A DNA stretch of 64,000 bases. Source: Closterium sp. NIES-65. Taxonomy: Eukaryota; Streptophyta; Zygnematophyceae; Desmidiales; Closteriaceae. The number at the start of each line of letters is the position of its first letter. Position 1 is the stretch's first letter. This document shows positions 1 through 10,300 of this stretch, piece after piece. The position numbers were made by a program, and so were the translations under genes. The notes beneath the pieces were generated by a model, which was given only the letters and a program-made list of their open reading frames with translations, was not told the DNA's origin and searched no databases. Where the stretch lies: positions 3,658,001 through 3,722,000 of the forward strand of contig CANXME010000106.1 of assembly GCA_948144175.1 (NCBI GenBank), in the 5' to 3' direction.

Positions 1-1710
1 GCCAACTCTAGCACCCTCACAAACACCAGCGCCAGCAGCACCTCTAGCACCAACACCTCCAGCTGCTCCAGCTCCAGCAGCTCCAGTAGCACCAACTCCA
101 GCAGGACCTTATCTCAAGTACCGCCAGCAGCTCCAGCAGTACCTCCAGCAGCCCCAGCAGCAACCCCAGTCCCAGCAGCTCCAGAACCGCCAGGAAGAGC
201 CCCTTTGGGACCAGCAGCAACAGTAGCACCTCCAGCTCCTTCAGCACGGCTCCAGCGCCAGGCAAACCACTCGCACAGCTTCTGCGGAGAGAGTGGCTCC
301 CGTCTCGAAGAAGTACCTCGCGAGGCCACACGAGCACACCCAGCACCCCCAGGCTCAGCACCTCCAGACTCAGCACCCTCAGGCTCAGCACCCCCAGACA
401 CAACACCCCCAGTCTCAGCACCCCCAGGCTCCGCACCCCTGGACTCAGCACCCCCAGGCTCCGCACCCTCAGACTCTACACCCCCAGACCCGGCACCCGC
501 AGGCTCAGCACCTCTAGCAGCACCAGAGTCAACAGCTACCTCGAAAGGCTCGACTGCGTCTACCTGGGACACACCTGATTGGGCAGGACCCTGAGGAGGG
601 AGGGGGTCTACCGGGGGAGGACTTGGCGCAAGAAAGAGCGGCGGGGGGGGGGAGGGGCGCAATGCGGTAGTGGAAGAGACGGTAGTAGGGCACCGACTCG
701 TCAAAGGTGACGTCCTGGGAGGACAGAACACGGCGCGACGTGGGGTGGTAAAACTACCACCCGTGCGCGTCAGGGGGGAAGCCAAGGAAGACGCAGGGAA
801 CAGCACGAGGGGACAGCTTGTCCGCAGACAAGTCGCGGACAAACGCCCGAGATCCCCAGACCCAAAACGCAGACGCATTGCCAACCTTCCCCGTCCACCG
901 CAAGGTGGGAGACGTCTCATGCAAGGAGACCCGGGGCTGAAGGTTGAGCTGATGCGGTGCGTACTGAACCGCAAACGGCCACAGAAAATGGGGGGCAGCC
1001 GCATGGATCATGAACATACGAGCAACATCCATGACCATGCCAATGCGGCGCTCAGCAATCCCATTTTGGTGTGCTCGGTAGAAGGTTCCCAGACGGGCAG
1101 AGGAAAACTCCGCGCCTCTGTCAGAGTGCAGACGCGGAACAGGAAAGTCCGAGCCAAAACTCTCTCTGAGCTGGAGACGAGCTGCGTGGATCCTGTCGGT
1201 CAAGGGGAACAGTGTGGTGTAACGCGAGTAGTTGGCAACCACCAACAGGAAGTAACGCTCGTGCCCCTGGCCACGGACGCGGGGGGGGGGGGGGGCACAC
1301 GTCCACATGAAGAGTCTGCAGTGGAGCCTCTGTCGGTGGAAACTCGGAGGAGTGAGGGGCAGCGCGCTGTCGCCCCTCGACGCAGCGGACGCAGGTAGGG
1401 GCAGGCCCCGGAGGTAGGGGAGGGAGAGACTAGAGAGACCAGAGTTAAGGACACGGGAGGCCATGCCTCGGAAACGAGGTAGGGAGGGGTGACCAAGGCG
1501 GTGGTGCAAGAGGAGAGTCTGGAGGGACAGGAGACGACACGAGCAAGGAGCAGACTCTGGACCAGACCTGGACGCTGCAGCAAACAGCTGACTGGATGCT
1601 GCAGCAAACACCTGACTGGATGCAGCTACGTGACCAGACTCAGTATTCGGAGGAGACTCAGTAGTGAGTGTGTACACGCTTGACCCCGGTCGACGGGTAA
1701 ATGTGGCCAA
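1..1710 (-). pseudogene. copia integrase and integrase-RT linker (Cop-A, decayed)
   Basis: Reading down from 1710, the translation starts in the protease-integrase junction (RRPGSSVYTLTTESPP). It continues into the pre-integrase HHCC region with LLHHRLGHPSLPR, then the catalytic core with GQGHERYFLLVV, LHSDRGAEFSS (second catalytic Asp) and QNGIAERRIGM (catalytic Glu). Below it is the C-terminal stretch ending near VFLGFPPDA. Segments between HHCC and core and around the Asp-Glu spacing are shorter than in Cop-J, and frames change, so it cannot encode active integrase. Positions 1-600 encode the Gly/Ala/Glu/Pro-rich linker that precedes RT in this family. The catalytic role (strand transfer of the cDNA) is known for the family; inactivity is inferred from the breaks. 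Confidence 0.85.
340..525 (-). repeat. 15-bp tandem repeat in the IN-RT linker of Cop-A
   Basis: Imperfect copies of a 15-bp unit (on the plus strand, CAGCACCCCCAGGCT-like) encode repeated Gly-Gly-Ala-Glu-Pro pentapeptides on the minus strand. The same repeat sits at the same place in Cop-B, Cop-F, Cop-G, Cop-H and Cop-J. Confidence 0.85.
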
Positions 1711-1722
1711 GTGTCGGCCTGT

Positions 1723-2475
1723 CTAAGCACATGTGCAGTGGGTCACCCGCTGACTCGCAGGAGTGAACTGGTCAACCCCCCTATCATGTAGATCAGCTCC
1801 ACTCACCAAGTTTGTAGAGAACGAGGGGAGGTAGAGACCACACAGGGTGCCAGAGGGGGCTGGTGGGCACAGTAAGACAGTGGAGAAGCTAGCAAGGACA
1901 GGAACCGCCTCCTCTGCCTCCACTGCTTCCATTGCTGCCTCCACCCCTGCCACCACTCCCACCACCACCCCCACCCCCTCCACTGCCTCCACCACCACCT
2001 CCATTGCCCCCGCCAGCCCCTCCTGCGCCCTTGCCCTCCTTGCCGTTGCCGGTGCGGCGTCTCCCGCTAGTGTCGCTAGTGCGAAGGTGCGTAATGAGGT
2101 CAGCAACTGTGGGAAAGGCAGCAAGGTTAGGGAACAGGTACGACAGCATGAGGCGGCTAAGCGCAGCAGTGGCAGGGGAGGAGTAGCGTGCAACTACATC
2201 GTCGTACAAGGTCTGAGCACTCTTGTACTGGCTAAAGTGCGCACCCTTAGTGGTCGATAAGTGGCGACGCATAGCAAGACGGGCAGCAGCATCGCGTGCG
2301 GCCCACTATGAGCGAAGAGTGCTGTCAGTAGTGGCAGGCGGGGCAGGGGAGGCACCTGAGGCGAGATCGAACAGGGAGAGTCCGTCTGCCCTATCGCACT
2401 ATAGGAACACCTGGAGGTCATCGACCCAGACCTCAAAGTCAACATCACGACCCTCAGTATCAAAGGTAAGAACAC
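1723..2475 (-). pseudogene. copia gag-protease remnant (Cop-A)
   Basis: Minus-strand sequence matches copia gag from just after the usual start (FDTEGR, VDDLQ) through RYSSPATAALSRLM and LITHLRTSDT. It then jumps directly into the Gly-rich tract, and from there to the C-terminal part of protease (PSFSTNLVSGADL). Two internal deletions have removed the gag C-terminal domain, the Cys/His box and the protease DSGA motif. The canonical ATG is also missing: leader repeat runs straight into codon 6 or so. An amber codon at 2399-2401 replaces the Gln of the conserved F-L-Q-C. The product would have been the capsid-forming protein; this copy cannot make it. Confidence 0.85.
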
Positions 2476-3010
2476 TAGGGGCGGCGACGAGGCCGCGTAG
2501 GGAGGGGAGCAGCGACGGGGCCGCTAGGGGCAGCGAGGGGGCCGCGTAGGTAGGGAGGCAACGACGAGGCCGCTGAGGGCGGCAATGGGGCCGCTAGGGG
2601 TGGCAATGGGGCCGTATAGGGGCGGCGACAGGGCCGCGTAGGGGCGGCGATAGGGCCGCGTAGGTAGGGAGGCGGCGACGGGGCCGCTAGGGGCGGCGAC
2701 AGGGCCGCGTAGGGGCGGCGACGAGGCCGCGTAGGGGCGGTGACTGGGCCGCTGAGGGGCGGCGACGGAGCCGCGTAGGTGGAGAGGCGGCGATGGGGCT
2801 GCTAGGGGCGGCGATGGGGCCGCTAGGGTCGGAGACGAGTGGCGTAGGGGGCGGCGACGGGGCCGCTCGGGGCGACTACGGGGCCGCGTGGGGGCGGCGA
2901 CAGGGCCGCTAGGGGCCGCGAGGGGCGTCACGGGGGGCCATAGGAGGGGCCTCTAAGGGACCTCGACGGAAGGGCGGCTTGGAGGGGGTGCCTCGGGCAG
3001 CAGCGACTGG
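2476..3010 (-). repeat. GC-rich tandem-repeat leader of Cop-A
   Basis: About 30 imperfect copies of a 15-24-bp unit containing GGCGGCGACGGGGCCGC (plus-strand view) fill the space between PBS and gag. The same kind of tract is in the leaders of Cop-B, C, F, G, I and J. Open frames across it exist only because of base composition and the unit length. Confidence 0.9.
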
Positions 3011-3073
3011 CGCTGCGGCCAGGAAAAAAAAAAAAAAAATCAGTGGTGGGCCCAAGGAACCTGCTCCATACCA
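3011..3073 (-). promoter_or_regulatory. PBS and start of leader, Cop-A
   Basis: Directly inside the 5' LTR, the minus strand reads TGGTATGGAGCAGG, a variant of the initiator-Met tRNA primer site TGGTATCAGAGC. The palindrome GGGCCC and a run of 17 T (plus-strand A at about 3028-3044) follow. The post-PBS hairpin seen in other copies is mostly lost here. Confidence 0.8.
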
Positions 3074-3198
3074 TGTGAAAGAATGAGGAATGAATGAACT
3101 AGCACAAGGTTGGTTACAAGTAGGAAACCCTAGGAAACTATACCCCATAGTGTCTCCCCCATTATAGCCTAGACAAACTATATAATATGAGCTTGACA
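3074..3198 (-). repeat. 5' LTR of Cop-A (125 bp)
   Basis: It begins TGTCAAGC and ends TTTCACA in element orientation, carries the family core GTCTAGGCTATA-TGGGG, and is followed by the PBS. It is very short for a copia LTR, like all LTRs of this family here. Confidence 0.9.
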
Positions 3199-3357
3199 GA
3201 ACCATGAGGTTGGGTCGCGTCGTCAACAGTGGTGGGAACAGTGGTCGATGCGAGTGTCGTGAGCAGGTAACGTTTCACTGTTGGGTGTCTGTTGGCGGCA
3301 ACAGTCATGTACGTGGTAAGGAGGGACGCGAAGTAAGGAAAAGATATTTTCCTTACA
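3199..3357 (-). repeat. fragment of a Gyp-3-type gypsy LTR
   Basis: The stretch from GAGGTTGGGTCGCGTCGT through GTGAGCAGG to TTTTCCTTACA aligns with 47277-47427, the inner end of the Gyp-3 LTR, with clear substitutions. Cop-A inserted into it at 3198/3199. In element orientation the LTR starts TGTAAGGAAAA. Confidence 0.75.
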
Positions 3358-3510
3358 ACAAGTTCGATTATTCACAATGTTTTTGTCACACAGGAGAAAA
3401 AATCATTGTTGGAATGAAATAATATATGATTTTTTACAATGGACCCACATGTTTCCTACGCTAGCCCAGTCAAACATATATGATATAGCTTGTGTAGGCT
3501 GTAGTGGGGT
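3358..3510. other. unassigned AT-rich stretch with a copia LTR stub
   Basis: I recognise no gene. The last about 43 bp (3468-3510) resemble the first third of a plus-strand copia LTR (GTCAAACATATATGATATAG then GGCTGTAGTGGGG, compare 31828-31873). They stop abruptly where Gyp-1 begins, so this is probably an LTR broken by the Gyp-1 insertion. Confidence 0.5.
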
Positions 3511-3882
3511 TATGAGAGTACGACGGCTTATGCCAGCTATGCTTGCATGCCTTTAATTTATGATAATATTTCTAGCATAAAATAATCATATGCATGCATG
3601 AATTGCTTGATTTCCTAGGTTAGGTGCTTTCCTATATTTAATTATAGGTACAGCACCGAGCTGGTTGCGTGCACCGAATTCTGGCTTTTCGGTTGCCACC
3701 GAATTGCCTTGTACCGAATTTAGGAAGGATCTGTTCGGGACGCTTCGTGACCCGCAGAACCTTCGCGTAACACCTGGTTAATGGGCCTTGTGTCGAGCCT
3801 ACATATAGCCTCGTGTTGTACCCAGGTGATCATTCAACTCAATTCAAACTCTCTTTTCTGAGCTCGATCCTAGATCCTCACA
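3511..3882 (+). repeat. 5' LTR of Gyp-1 (372 bp)
   Basis: It aligns end to end with the Gyp-2 LTRs (starts TATGAGAGTACGACGG, ends CCTCACA). A TATA-like CTACATATAG lies at 3800-3809 where Gyp-2 has CTATATAG, suggesting the Pol II promoter position. The first bases have mutated from TGTG to TATG. Confidence 0.88.
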
Positions 3883-4312
3883 CTTGGTAATCAGATCCTG
3901 TTTAGAAGCGAAGTTTATCGACCGCTAAAACCTAGCTATAAAAACCGCGAGGGCGACGACGAAAAGCGCCGATTTCGGGTACGTAAACCAGTTCCGCGCT
4001 ATTTTTGAACGTCCCCCTCGAAACGGTTTTCAAGCACTCCTTAGGTCCAGTGGCAAAAAGTTGGAATGTCGACCATCGAATCGATTCGAATCTCAACGAC
4101 CCTGAGAATTTCGCCCAAAAAGTTTGGAATTTGGAGAGTCATATCGAATTTCTTCTCAACGGCCAAGATCGGACGCTAATTTCAATCAAAGGAGAATTAC
4201 ACGACCTACATAATCAGCGCTCGTCAATTCTACAGTCGATTCAACTCACAGTAAGATGACCAGCGCCTAGAATTCAATTATTTTCGTCGCAAATCTTCTT
4301 GTAAATCGCCAA
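3883..4312 (+). other. Gyp-1 leader with PBS
   Basis: The PBS is CTTGGTAATCAGATCC at 3883, a variant of the initiator-Met tRNA site. About 400 bp of non-coding leader follow. An 84-codon frame at 4005-4259 is not preserved in the Gyp-2 counterpart. Two related about 65-bp stretches (each with TTGGAAT or similar, TCGAAT and CTCAACG) lie side by side near 4055-4170, as in Gyp-2. Confidence 0.7.
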
Positions 4313-4508
4313 ATGGATGAAAATGGTGATGATTCCGTACGAAAAAACACGGAGTTACACACCGACTTGGACCAGACGCGAGCGGCACTCCAGCGAATAG
4401 AGGCACTCCTCGCGAACCAGTCGGCAGCCGCCATGGCAACAGCGAACGCAGCGGCGAATGCAGCAGCGACGTCAGCTGCAGCGGCTACATTGAATCTTGA
4501 GGCAGCAC
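4313..4508 (+). pseudogene. gypsy gag, N-terminal part (Gyp-1)
   Basis: The ATG at 4313 opens a frame MDENGDDSV followed by a TDLDQTRAALQRIEALL helix and an Ala-rich segment. It matches the Gyp-2 gag start (MEGQGDN, TDMEQTQATLRRLEA). The frame is interrupted after LNLEAA by the Cop-B insertion and resumes at 23803. Gag forms the virus-like particle; the N-terminal helix is coiled-coil-like. Placement and start agree with Gyp-2. Confidence 0.8.
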
Positions 4509-4637
4509 TGTCAGATTTATATGACATAGCTATTGTAGGCTATAGTGGGGCACATATGGGGTACAGCTTTCTAGGGGTTTGCATTTGTACCCAACTTTCA
4601 CTTTAGTCATTCATCATTCCTCGTTCTAATTTTCTCA
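4509..4637 (+). repeat. 5' LTR of Cop-B (129 bp)
   Basis: TGTCAGATTTATATGACA at the start, TTTTCTCA at the end, family core GTAGGCTATAGTGGGG inside. It pairs with the LTR at 23667-23797. Confidence 0.93.
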
Positions 4638-4770
4638 TGGTATCGAGCATGTTCCCCCGTGGGAACTGTTCCTAGGGCCCACTGATTCGATTTTTTTTTT
4701 CCTGCCCGAAGCGCTCAGCCCCTGCCGGAGTCGCGCTCCCCTCTCTCAACCCTGTTGCACCGCCTTAGCG
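4638..4770 (+). promoter_or_regulatory. PBS and post-PBS hairpin, Cop-B
   Basis: The PBS TGGTATCGAGC begins at 4638. At 4651-4666 is a perfect hairpin GTTCCC-CCGT-GGGAAC, followed by the palindrome GGGCCC and a T-tract. The last five bases (TAGCG, 4766-4770) are the left target duplication of Cop-C. Confidence 0.8.
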
Positions 4771-4901
4771 TGTCAGAGCATTATAGCTTATGCTGTTGTG
4801 TAGGCTATAGTGGGGTATCCCATAGGGGGTACAACCCAATTAGGGTTGGTACTTGTACTCACTCATTTCATAGTTCATTCATTCGCGTTCTTTGTTTCAC
4901 A
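4771..4901 (+). repeat. 5' LTR of Cop-C (131 bp)
   Basis: Starts TGTCAGAGCATTATAG and ends TTGTTTCACA, with the PBS immediately after. Confidence 0.95.
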
Positions 4902-4981
4902 TGGAATCAGAGCAGGTTCCCTCCTAGGGACTGCTTCTAGGGCCCACCGAAGCGCGCCCCGAGGCGCGTTTTCTTTTTTTT
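4902..4981 (+). promoter_or_regulatory. PBS, two hairpins and T-tract, Cop-C
   Basis: PBS TGGAATCAGAGC at 4902. Hairpin 1 is TCCCT-CCT-AGGGA at 4918-4930. GGGCCC follows, then hairpin 2 GCGCGCC-CCGA-GGCGCGT at 4952-4969 and a T-rich run to 4981. The same order occurs in Cop-G and Cop-J. Confidence 0.78.
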
Positions 4982-6000
4982 AGCGACCCTCCGTGTCGCC
5001 CCTAGCGGCCCGTCGCGCCGCCCTCACCTACCCGGCCCCGCCGCCCTTCCTTCGCGGCCCCGCCGCTCTACTAACGCGGCCCCGCCGCCCTCTGCTAAGC
5101 GGCCCCGCCGCCCTGCTACAGCGGCCCCGCCGCCCTGCACTTCGCGGCCCCGCCGCCCTTCCTATGCGGCCCCGCCGCCCTTCCTTCGCGGCCTCGCCGC
5201 CCGGCACGTCGCGGCCCTGCCACCCTCTTCTAAGCGGCCCCGCTGCCCTTACTTCGCGGCCCCGCCGCCCTGCTACCGCGGCCCCGCCACCCTTCCTTCG
5301 CGGCCCCGCCGCCCTGCTCTCGCGGCCCCGCCGCTCTCTGCTACGTGGCCCCGCCGCCCTGCTACAGCGGCCCCACCGCCCTTCCTTCGCGGCCCCGCCG
5401 CCCTGCACTTCGCGGCCCCGCCACCTTGCTAACGGGGCCCCGCCGCCCTTCCTTCGCGGCCCCGCCACCCTTTGCTACGCGGCCCCGCCGCCCTGCTACA
5501 GCGGCCCCGCCGCCCTGCACTTCGCGGCCTCGCCGCCCTTCCTTAGCGGCCCCGTCGCCCTGCACTTCGCGGCCCTGCCGCCCTCTGCTAAGCGGCCTTG
5601 TCGCCCTTCCTTCGCGGCCCCGCCGCTCTGCTCTCGCGGCCCCGCCGCTCTCTGCTAAGCGGCCCCGCCGCCCTGCTACAGCGGCCACGCCGCCCTTCCT
5701 TCGCGGCCCCGCCGCCCTGCACTTTGCGGCCCCGCCGCCCTAAGCTCCTCGCCCACTGCACCACCCTGCAGCGTGCATCCGAGCAGCCGACCGCCGCGCC
5801 GCCGAAAACTGGGGGAGCCGAGCCGCCCAGCAACTGTGCAGCCAAGCCACCCAGCAGCCGAGCCGCCGAGCCGCCAAGCCGCCCTGCCGCCCTGCTGTCG
5901 AGCCGCCGAGCCGCCCAGCCGCCGAGCCGCCCCGCAGCCGAGCCGCCCTGCACCCGAGCCGCCCTTCGGCCGAGCCGCCTGTCCTGCCCTATCTGGTGAG
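4982..6000 (+). repeat. two-part GC-rich leader repeats of Cop-C
   Basis: Positions 4985-5745 hold about 40 copies of a roughly 18-21-bp unit GCGGCCCCGCCGCCC plus a variable tail (TTCCTTC, TGCTACA, TGCACTTC). Positions about 5810-5990 hold a second repeat, GAGCCGCC plus variable bases. Long frames on both strands are by-products of composition and unit length. Confidence 0.9.
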
Positions 6001-6058
6001 CACGCCCCACTGCTACTGCATGCCCTGCCCCCACTGCTTGCACTACTAGTCTGTCGTC

Positions 6059-7317
6059 ATGGCTACCCCGAGTGTCCTCGCTTTTGACGCTGAGGGTCGA
6101 GCCATTGACTTTGAGGTCTGGGTCGACGACCTGCAGTTGTTTTTACAGTGCGATAGGGCGCACGGTCTTTCTCTCTTTGACCTCACCTCCGGCGCCTCTC
6201 CTGCTCCTGCTGCTTATGCTGACCCCACTGTTCGCTCTCAGTGGGCCACCCGCGATGCTGCTGCACGTCTTGCTGTGCGTCACCACCTCCCTACCACTGA
6301 GCGCGCGCACTTTAGTCAGTACAAGAGTGCTCAGACCTTGTACGACGCTGTAGTTGCGCGCTACTCTTCCCCTGCCACTGCTGCACTTAGCCGCCTCATG
6401 CTACCGTACCTCTTTCCTGACCTTACTACCTTTTCCACTATCGCTCACCTCATTGCGCACCTCCGCACTAGTGACACCCGCTACCGCGCCGCGCTTCCTG
6501 CTGAGTTCTGCGCCAAGAACCCCCCCCCCCCCCATGTACATCACTGTCTATTATATAGTCACCCGCCTCCCTGACTCCCTTCGTGTAGTCAGGGACCACT
6601 TCCTCTCAGTCTGACCCACCACTCTCACTGTTGACCTCCTCGAGTAGGCCCTCCTAGCGGCAGAGAAGAGCATAGTCGTTGTAGGAGCTTCTCGTGGAGA
6701 CCCGCGCACCCCCATCTTTGAGCGGTGTTCTCCTTCTCCCCTAGTGCCCTCTGTTGCCTCTGCTGCTGCATCCGACATGCTTGGTCTTGAGTCGGTCGGC
6801 GCGGCGTCTGCCCCTAGCGGGAGACGCCGCCCGGGCAAGGGCAAGGGGGGCAAGGGCACGGGTGGAGCTGGCGGGGGCGGTGGAGGTGGCAGTGGAGGCA
6901 GCCGAGGGAGTGGGGGTGGCGGTGGGAGTGGTGGCGGGGGTGGTGGCGGTGGTGGCAGCAGCTGAGGCGGAGGCGGTGGCGGCGGCGGCGATGGGAGCGG
7001 AGGCAGCGGTGGTGGCCAAGGTGGAGGCGGCGGTGGCGAAGGAGGTGGAGCCGGTCGGGGTGGTGCCGTGCAGCGGAGCGGCTCTGGTGGTGGTGAGCGC
7101 CAGCAGTAGCAGCAGCAACAGCGTTCTCGAGACGTCCCCCCGCCTCAGCAGCTCCGTGAGTGGTATACGCAGCGTCAGCGTGGTGGAGGTTTTGGCCCGT
7201 GCACCTACGTTCTTCGTTTCGGCGACCGCGCGGGTGAGCAGTGTAGGGGTGCCCACTCCACCCAGCGCTGCTTTGGCCGCCTGATGGACGCGTGGCTTCA
7301 GCAGTTCCCCGAGGCTA
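6059..7317 (+). pseudogene. copia gag (Cop-C)
   Basis: The ATG at 6059 starts the canonical gag MATPSVLAFDAEGRAIDFEV, preceded by a short unstructured leader end. The capsid-like domain runs to FCAKN. There a run of 14 C (10 in intact copies) shifts the frame. Further on are stops at about 6614 and 6633, the Gly-rich tract (about 6850-7070) with TGA at 6963-6965, and TAG at 7107-7109 in a poly-Gln stretch. The Cys/His box follows (CTYVL, GDRAGEQC, AHSTQRCF). Gag would package the RNA; this copy is defective. Confidence 0.9.
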
Positions 7318-10300
7318 GTGAGATTCCCACGCTGGGGAGAGCTATCTAGGGCTAGCGTAGCGATCTTTGATCTTGACTTTGATGCTATCCTTGCTGCCAT
7401 GTATGCTGTGACTATAAGTGATGAGGTTGACTGTTACCGGTGTTTCCCGCCCGACCCGGGCATTGGTACCGCTGCGCTAGGTGCTTGTGAGGCTGCTGCT
7501 CTAGGTGCCAGCGTGTTTGCGCTCTCAGGTAGTGGTGAGGCTGCGCTCTCAGGTACCGAGCCGGCTTCGGCCTCCCTCACCTTCACACTTGACTCAGGGG
7601 CTTCTCGCTCCTTCTTTCGGGACCGCACCACACTCACGCCGCTTGGTCGGCCGGTTGCGGTCTCACTGGCTGACCCCTCTAAGGGTCCTGTCCTCTCTCA
7701 CTTCTCCACTGTCCTCCCGTGTCTAGCTGCCCCCTCAGGCACCCTGTCTGGTCTGTACCTCCCCTTGTTCTCGACAAACTTGGTGAGTGGAACTGACCTG
7801 CAGGATGCGGGGGTTCACCAGTTTACTCCTGCGAGTCAGCGGGTGACCCACTGCACGGACGCACGCACAGGCCGAAACCTGGCCACGTTCTCCCGTCGGC
7901 CGGGGTCGAGCCTCTACACCCGGACCACTGAGTCTCCTCCTGTCCTTGCGTCTGGCCACGAAGCTGCGTCGGGTCAGGTGTTTGCTGCTGTGTCCAGGTC
8001 TGGGACTGGAGGTTCTCCGTGTCGGAGGGAGCCACTCTCTCCGCAGGAGCTGCGCGAGTGGTTTGCTAGCCCCTGGAGGCGTATTGCTGGAGCTTGGGCT
8101 TCTTCGGCCGCTGAGGGTGCTCGTGCCGCCGGTCCCGGAGCTGCTGAGGGTGGTTGTGCTGAGACTGCTGCTGTCTGTCCTGGCGGTGGTCCTGCTGCTG
8201 ACGCTGCTGGAGGTCCTGCCGCTGGAGGTGCTGTTAGCGCAGGTGCTGCCGCTGGGGGTGCTGGTGCTGTCCCTGCTGTGTTTGGAGTCCCCGCGCGGCC
8301 TCGGCAGTACTTCGTTTCGCTCTTGCAGCACGTTCTTGGTCTCTCTCCTACTGTAGAGTGTCCACCGCCTGTCCAGTCTAAGTCACTATTAGAGCCTGCC
8401 TCCCCACTGCCTGCTCCCTCTCCTTACACTGGTCCTACTGGAGGTCTCGCTGAGCGTCGTGAGCCTGCGTCTCGTCCCGCGTCGCCTGTTCGTGCTGCTT
8501 GTGCTAGTGGTCGCGGTTCGCGTCAGCGTCCTCCACCTGTCTCTGGCACGCACCGGATGTCTCTGCGTCCGTCCACTGCTCCTTTGCGTGCCCCTTTGCC
8601 TTCTCCTCCTGAGTCCTCTCTTCCTGCCATTTCCGACCCGGAGTCGGACTCTCTTCGTGCTGCCAGTCCTACTGTCACGCGACTTCTTGCTACTGTTGTC
8701 ACTGACCCCTCTTTTGACTCCACTACTGCGTCTGCTCTTGTTGCTGCGCTCGTCGACTTTGCTCCTCGCTGTCGCCTCGACTACGCTGCTAGTCTTGTTG
8801 CTGAGTCTGCGTCTATCTGTCCTCCGTCCGTCAGGGGTGAGTGTGCTCTTGGCACGGACGTCCTTGAGGACAGGCAGGAGAAGTTCCAGTGTCAGGCAGC
8901 TGCTTCACCTCATCTCGCGTCTATACTGCTTGCCCCCGAGGGAGACCCGGATGCACTAGACATCCCTACTCCGCGTTCTTACGCAGAGGCTGTAGAGGGT
9001 CCCGACTCCTCTCAATGGCAAGCAGCTATGGATGCAGAGATGGCTTCCTGGAAGTCCACAGGCACCTACGTTGACGCGGTTCCCCCTCCTGGGGCGAACA
9101 TCATCAGTGGCATGTGGATCTTCAGGGTGAAGCGGCCGCCGGGCTCTCCACCTGTCTTCAAGGCGCGGTACGTCGCTCGTGGCTTCAGTCAGCGGCAGGG
9201 AGTTGACTACTTTCAGACCTTCTCTCCCACCCCGAAGATGACTACTCTTCGGTTGCTGCTGCACATAGCCGCTCAGCGCGACTACGAGCTTCACTCTCTT
9301 GACTTCAGCACTGCTTTCTTGGAGGGCAGCCTGCACGAGGAGATCTGGCTGCGCCGTCCACCTGGCTTCACTGGGACTTTCCCTCGTGGCACCCAGTGGA
9401 GCCTCCGACGGCCAGTCTACGGTCTCCGCCAGGCACCGCGTGAGTGGCACGACACACTGAGGACTACGCTTGCGGCTCTTGGGTTTGTTCCCTCTACTGC
9501 TGACCCGTCGCTGTTTCTGCGCACCGACACTTCTCTACCGCCGTTCTACATCCTCGTGTACGTCGACGACTTGGTCTTTGCCACAGCGGACACTGCTGGA
9601 CTCGCCTACGTGAAGTCCGAGCTGCAGAAGAGACACACGTGCACAGACCTGGGTGAACTGCGCAGCTACCTTGGCTTGCAGATCACCCGGGACAGAGCAC
9701 GCCGCACCATTGCCCTGACTCAGTCACACATGGTGCAGCAGGTCCTTCAGCACTTCGGCTTCACGTACTCCTCACCTCAGGCCACTCCTCTTGCTACTCG
9801 CCACTCGCTCTCAGCTGTGCCTTCGGATGAGTCCGTAGAGCCGAGTGGCCCGTACCCAGAGCTTGTTGGCTGCCTCATGTACCTGATGACCTGCACACGA
9901 CCTGACCTTGCATAACCTCTTAGCATTCTTGCACGCTATGTTGCTCCTGGGAGACACCGACCAGAGCACATGGCTGCAGCAAAGAGGATGTTGCGCTACT
10001 TGTGCAGTACGTCGGGCATGGGGCTAGTGCTTGGAGGGCGGAGTCCAGTGGTCCTCATTGGCCACGCCGACGCTTCTTGTGCTGACGACCAGGCTACGCA
10101 GCGGTCGTCGCAGGGTTACACCTTCAGTCTTGGTTCTGGCTCTGTCTCGTTGCGGACTACTCGCTCGGCTTCTGTTCTCGGCTCTAGTTGTGAGGCTGAG
10201 ATCTACGCCGGGGCCATGGCTGCACACGAGCTTCGCTGGCTCACCTACCTGCTGACTGACCTTGGAGAGCCGCCTCGTTCTCCTCCAGTGCTGTACGTAG

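Larger units (their letters stand above)
1..3198 (-). mobile_element. Ty1/copia LTR retrotransposon Cop-A (3' part lies outside the window)
   Basis: This is a minus-strand copia element read from its 5' LTR (3074-3198) leftwards through PBS, GC-rich leader, gag-protease remnant and integrase into the integrase-RT linker, where the window begins. RT, RNase H and the 3' LTR are not in view. The order and protein similarity match the better preserved copies Cop-G and Cop-J. The internal region has deletions, so it is a dead copy. Its 5' LTR abuts a Gyp-3-type LTR fragment at 3199, so it inserted into that LTR; the other target-site copy is off-window. Confidence 0.9.

Noticed and set aside
3028..3044. 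A-run as a poly(A) tail of a non-LTR element or SINE
   Set aside because: It is the T-tract of the copia leader in reverse orientation; matching tracts are at 4969-4981, 46440-46447 and 57459-57467.
4005..4259. 84-codon frame in the Gyp-1 leader
   Set aside because: The corresponding Gyp-2 leader has indels and stops, so the frame is not conserved.
4952..4981. Hairpin plus T-run as a bacterial-type terminator
   Set aside because: The context is a eukaryotic LTR retrotransposon leader, where such a terminator would stop element transcription; a structural RNA role is more likely.
4993..5743. Long open frames on both strands in the Cop-C leader
   Set aside because: They consist of the GC repeat read in several frames; the repeat has few stops by composition, and the frames are not kept between copies.
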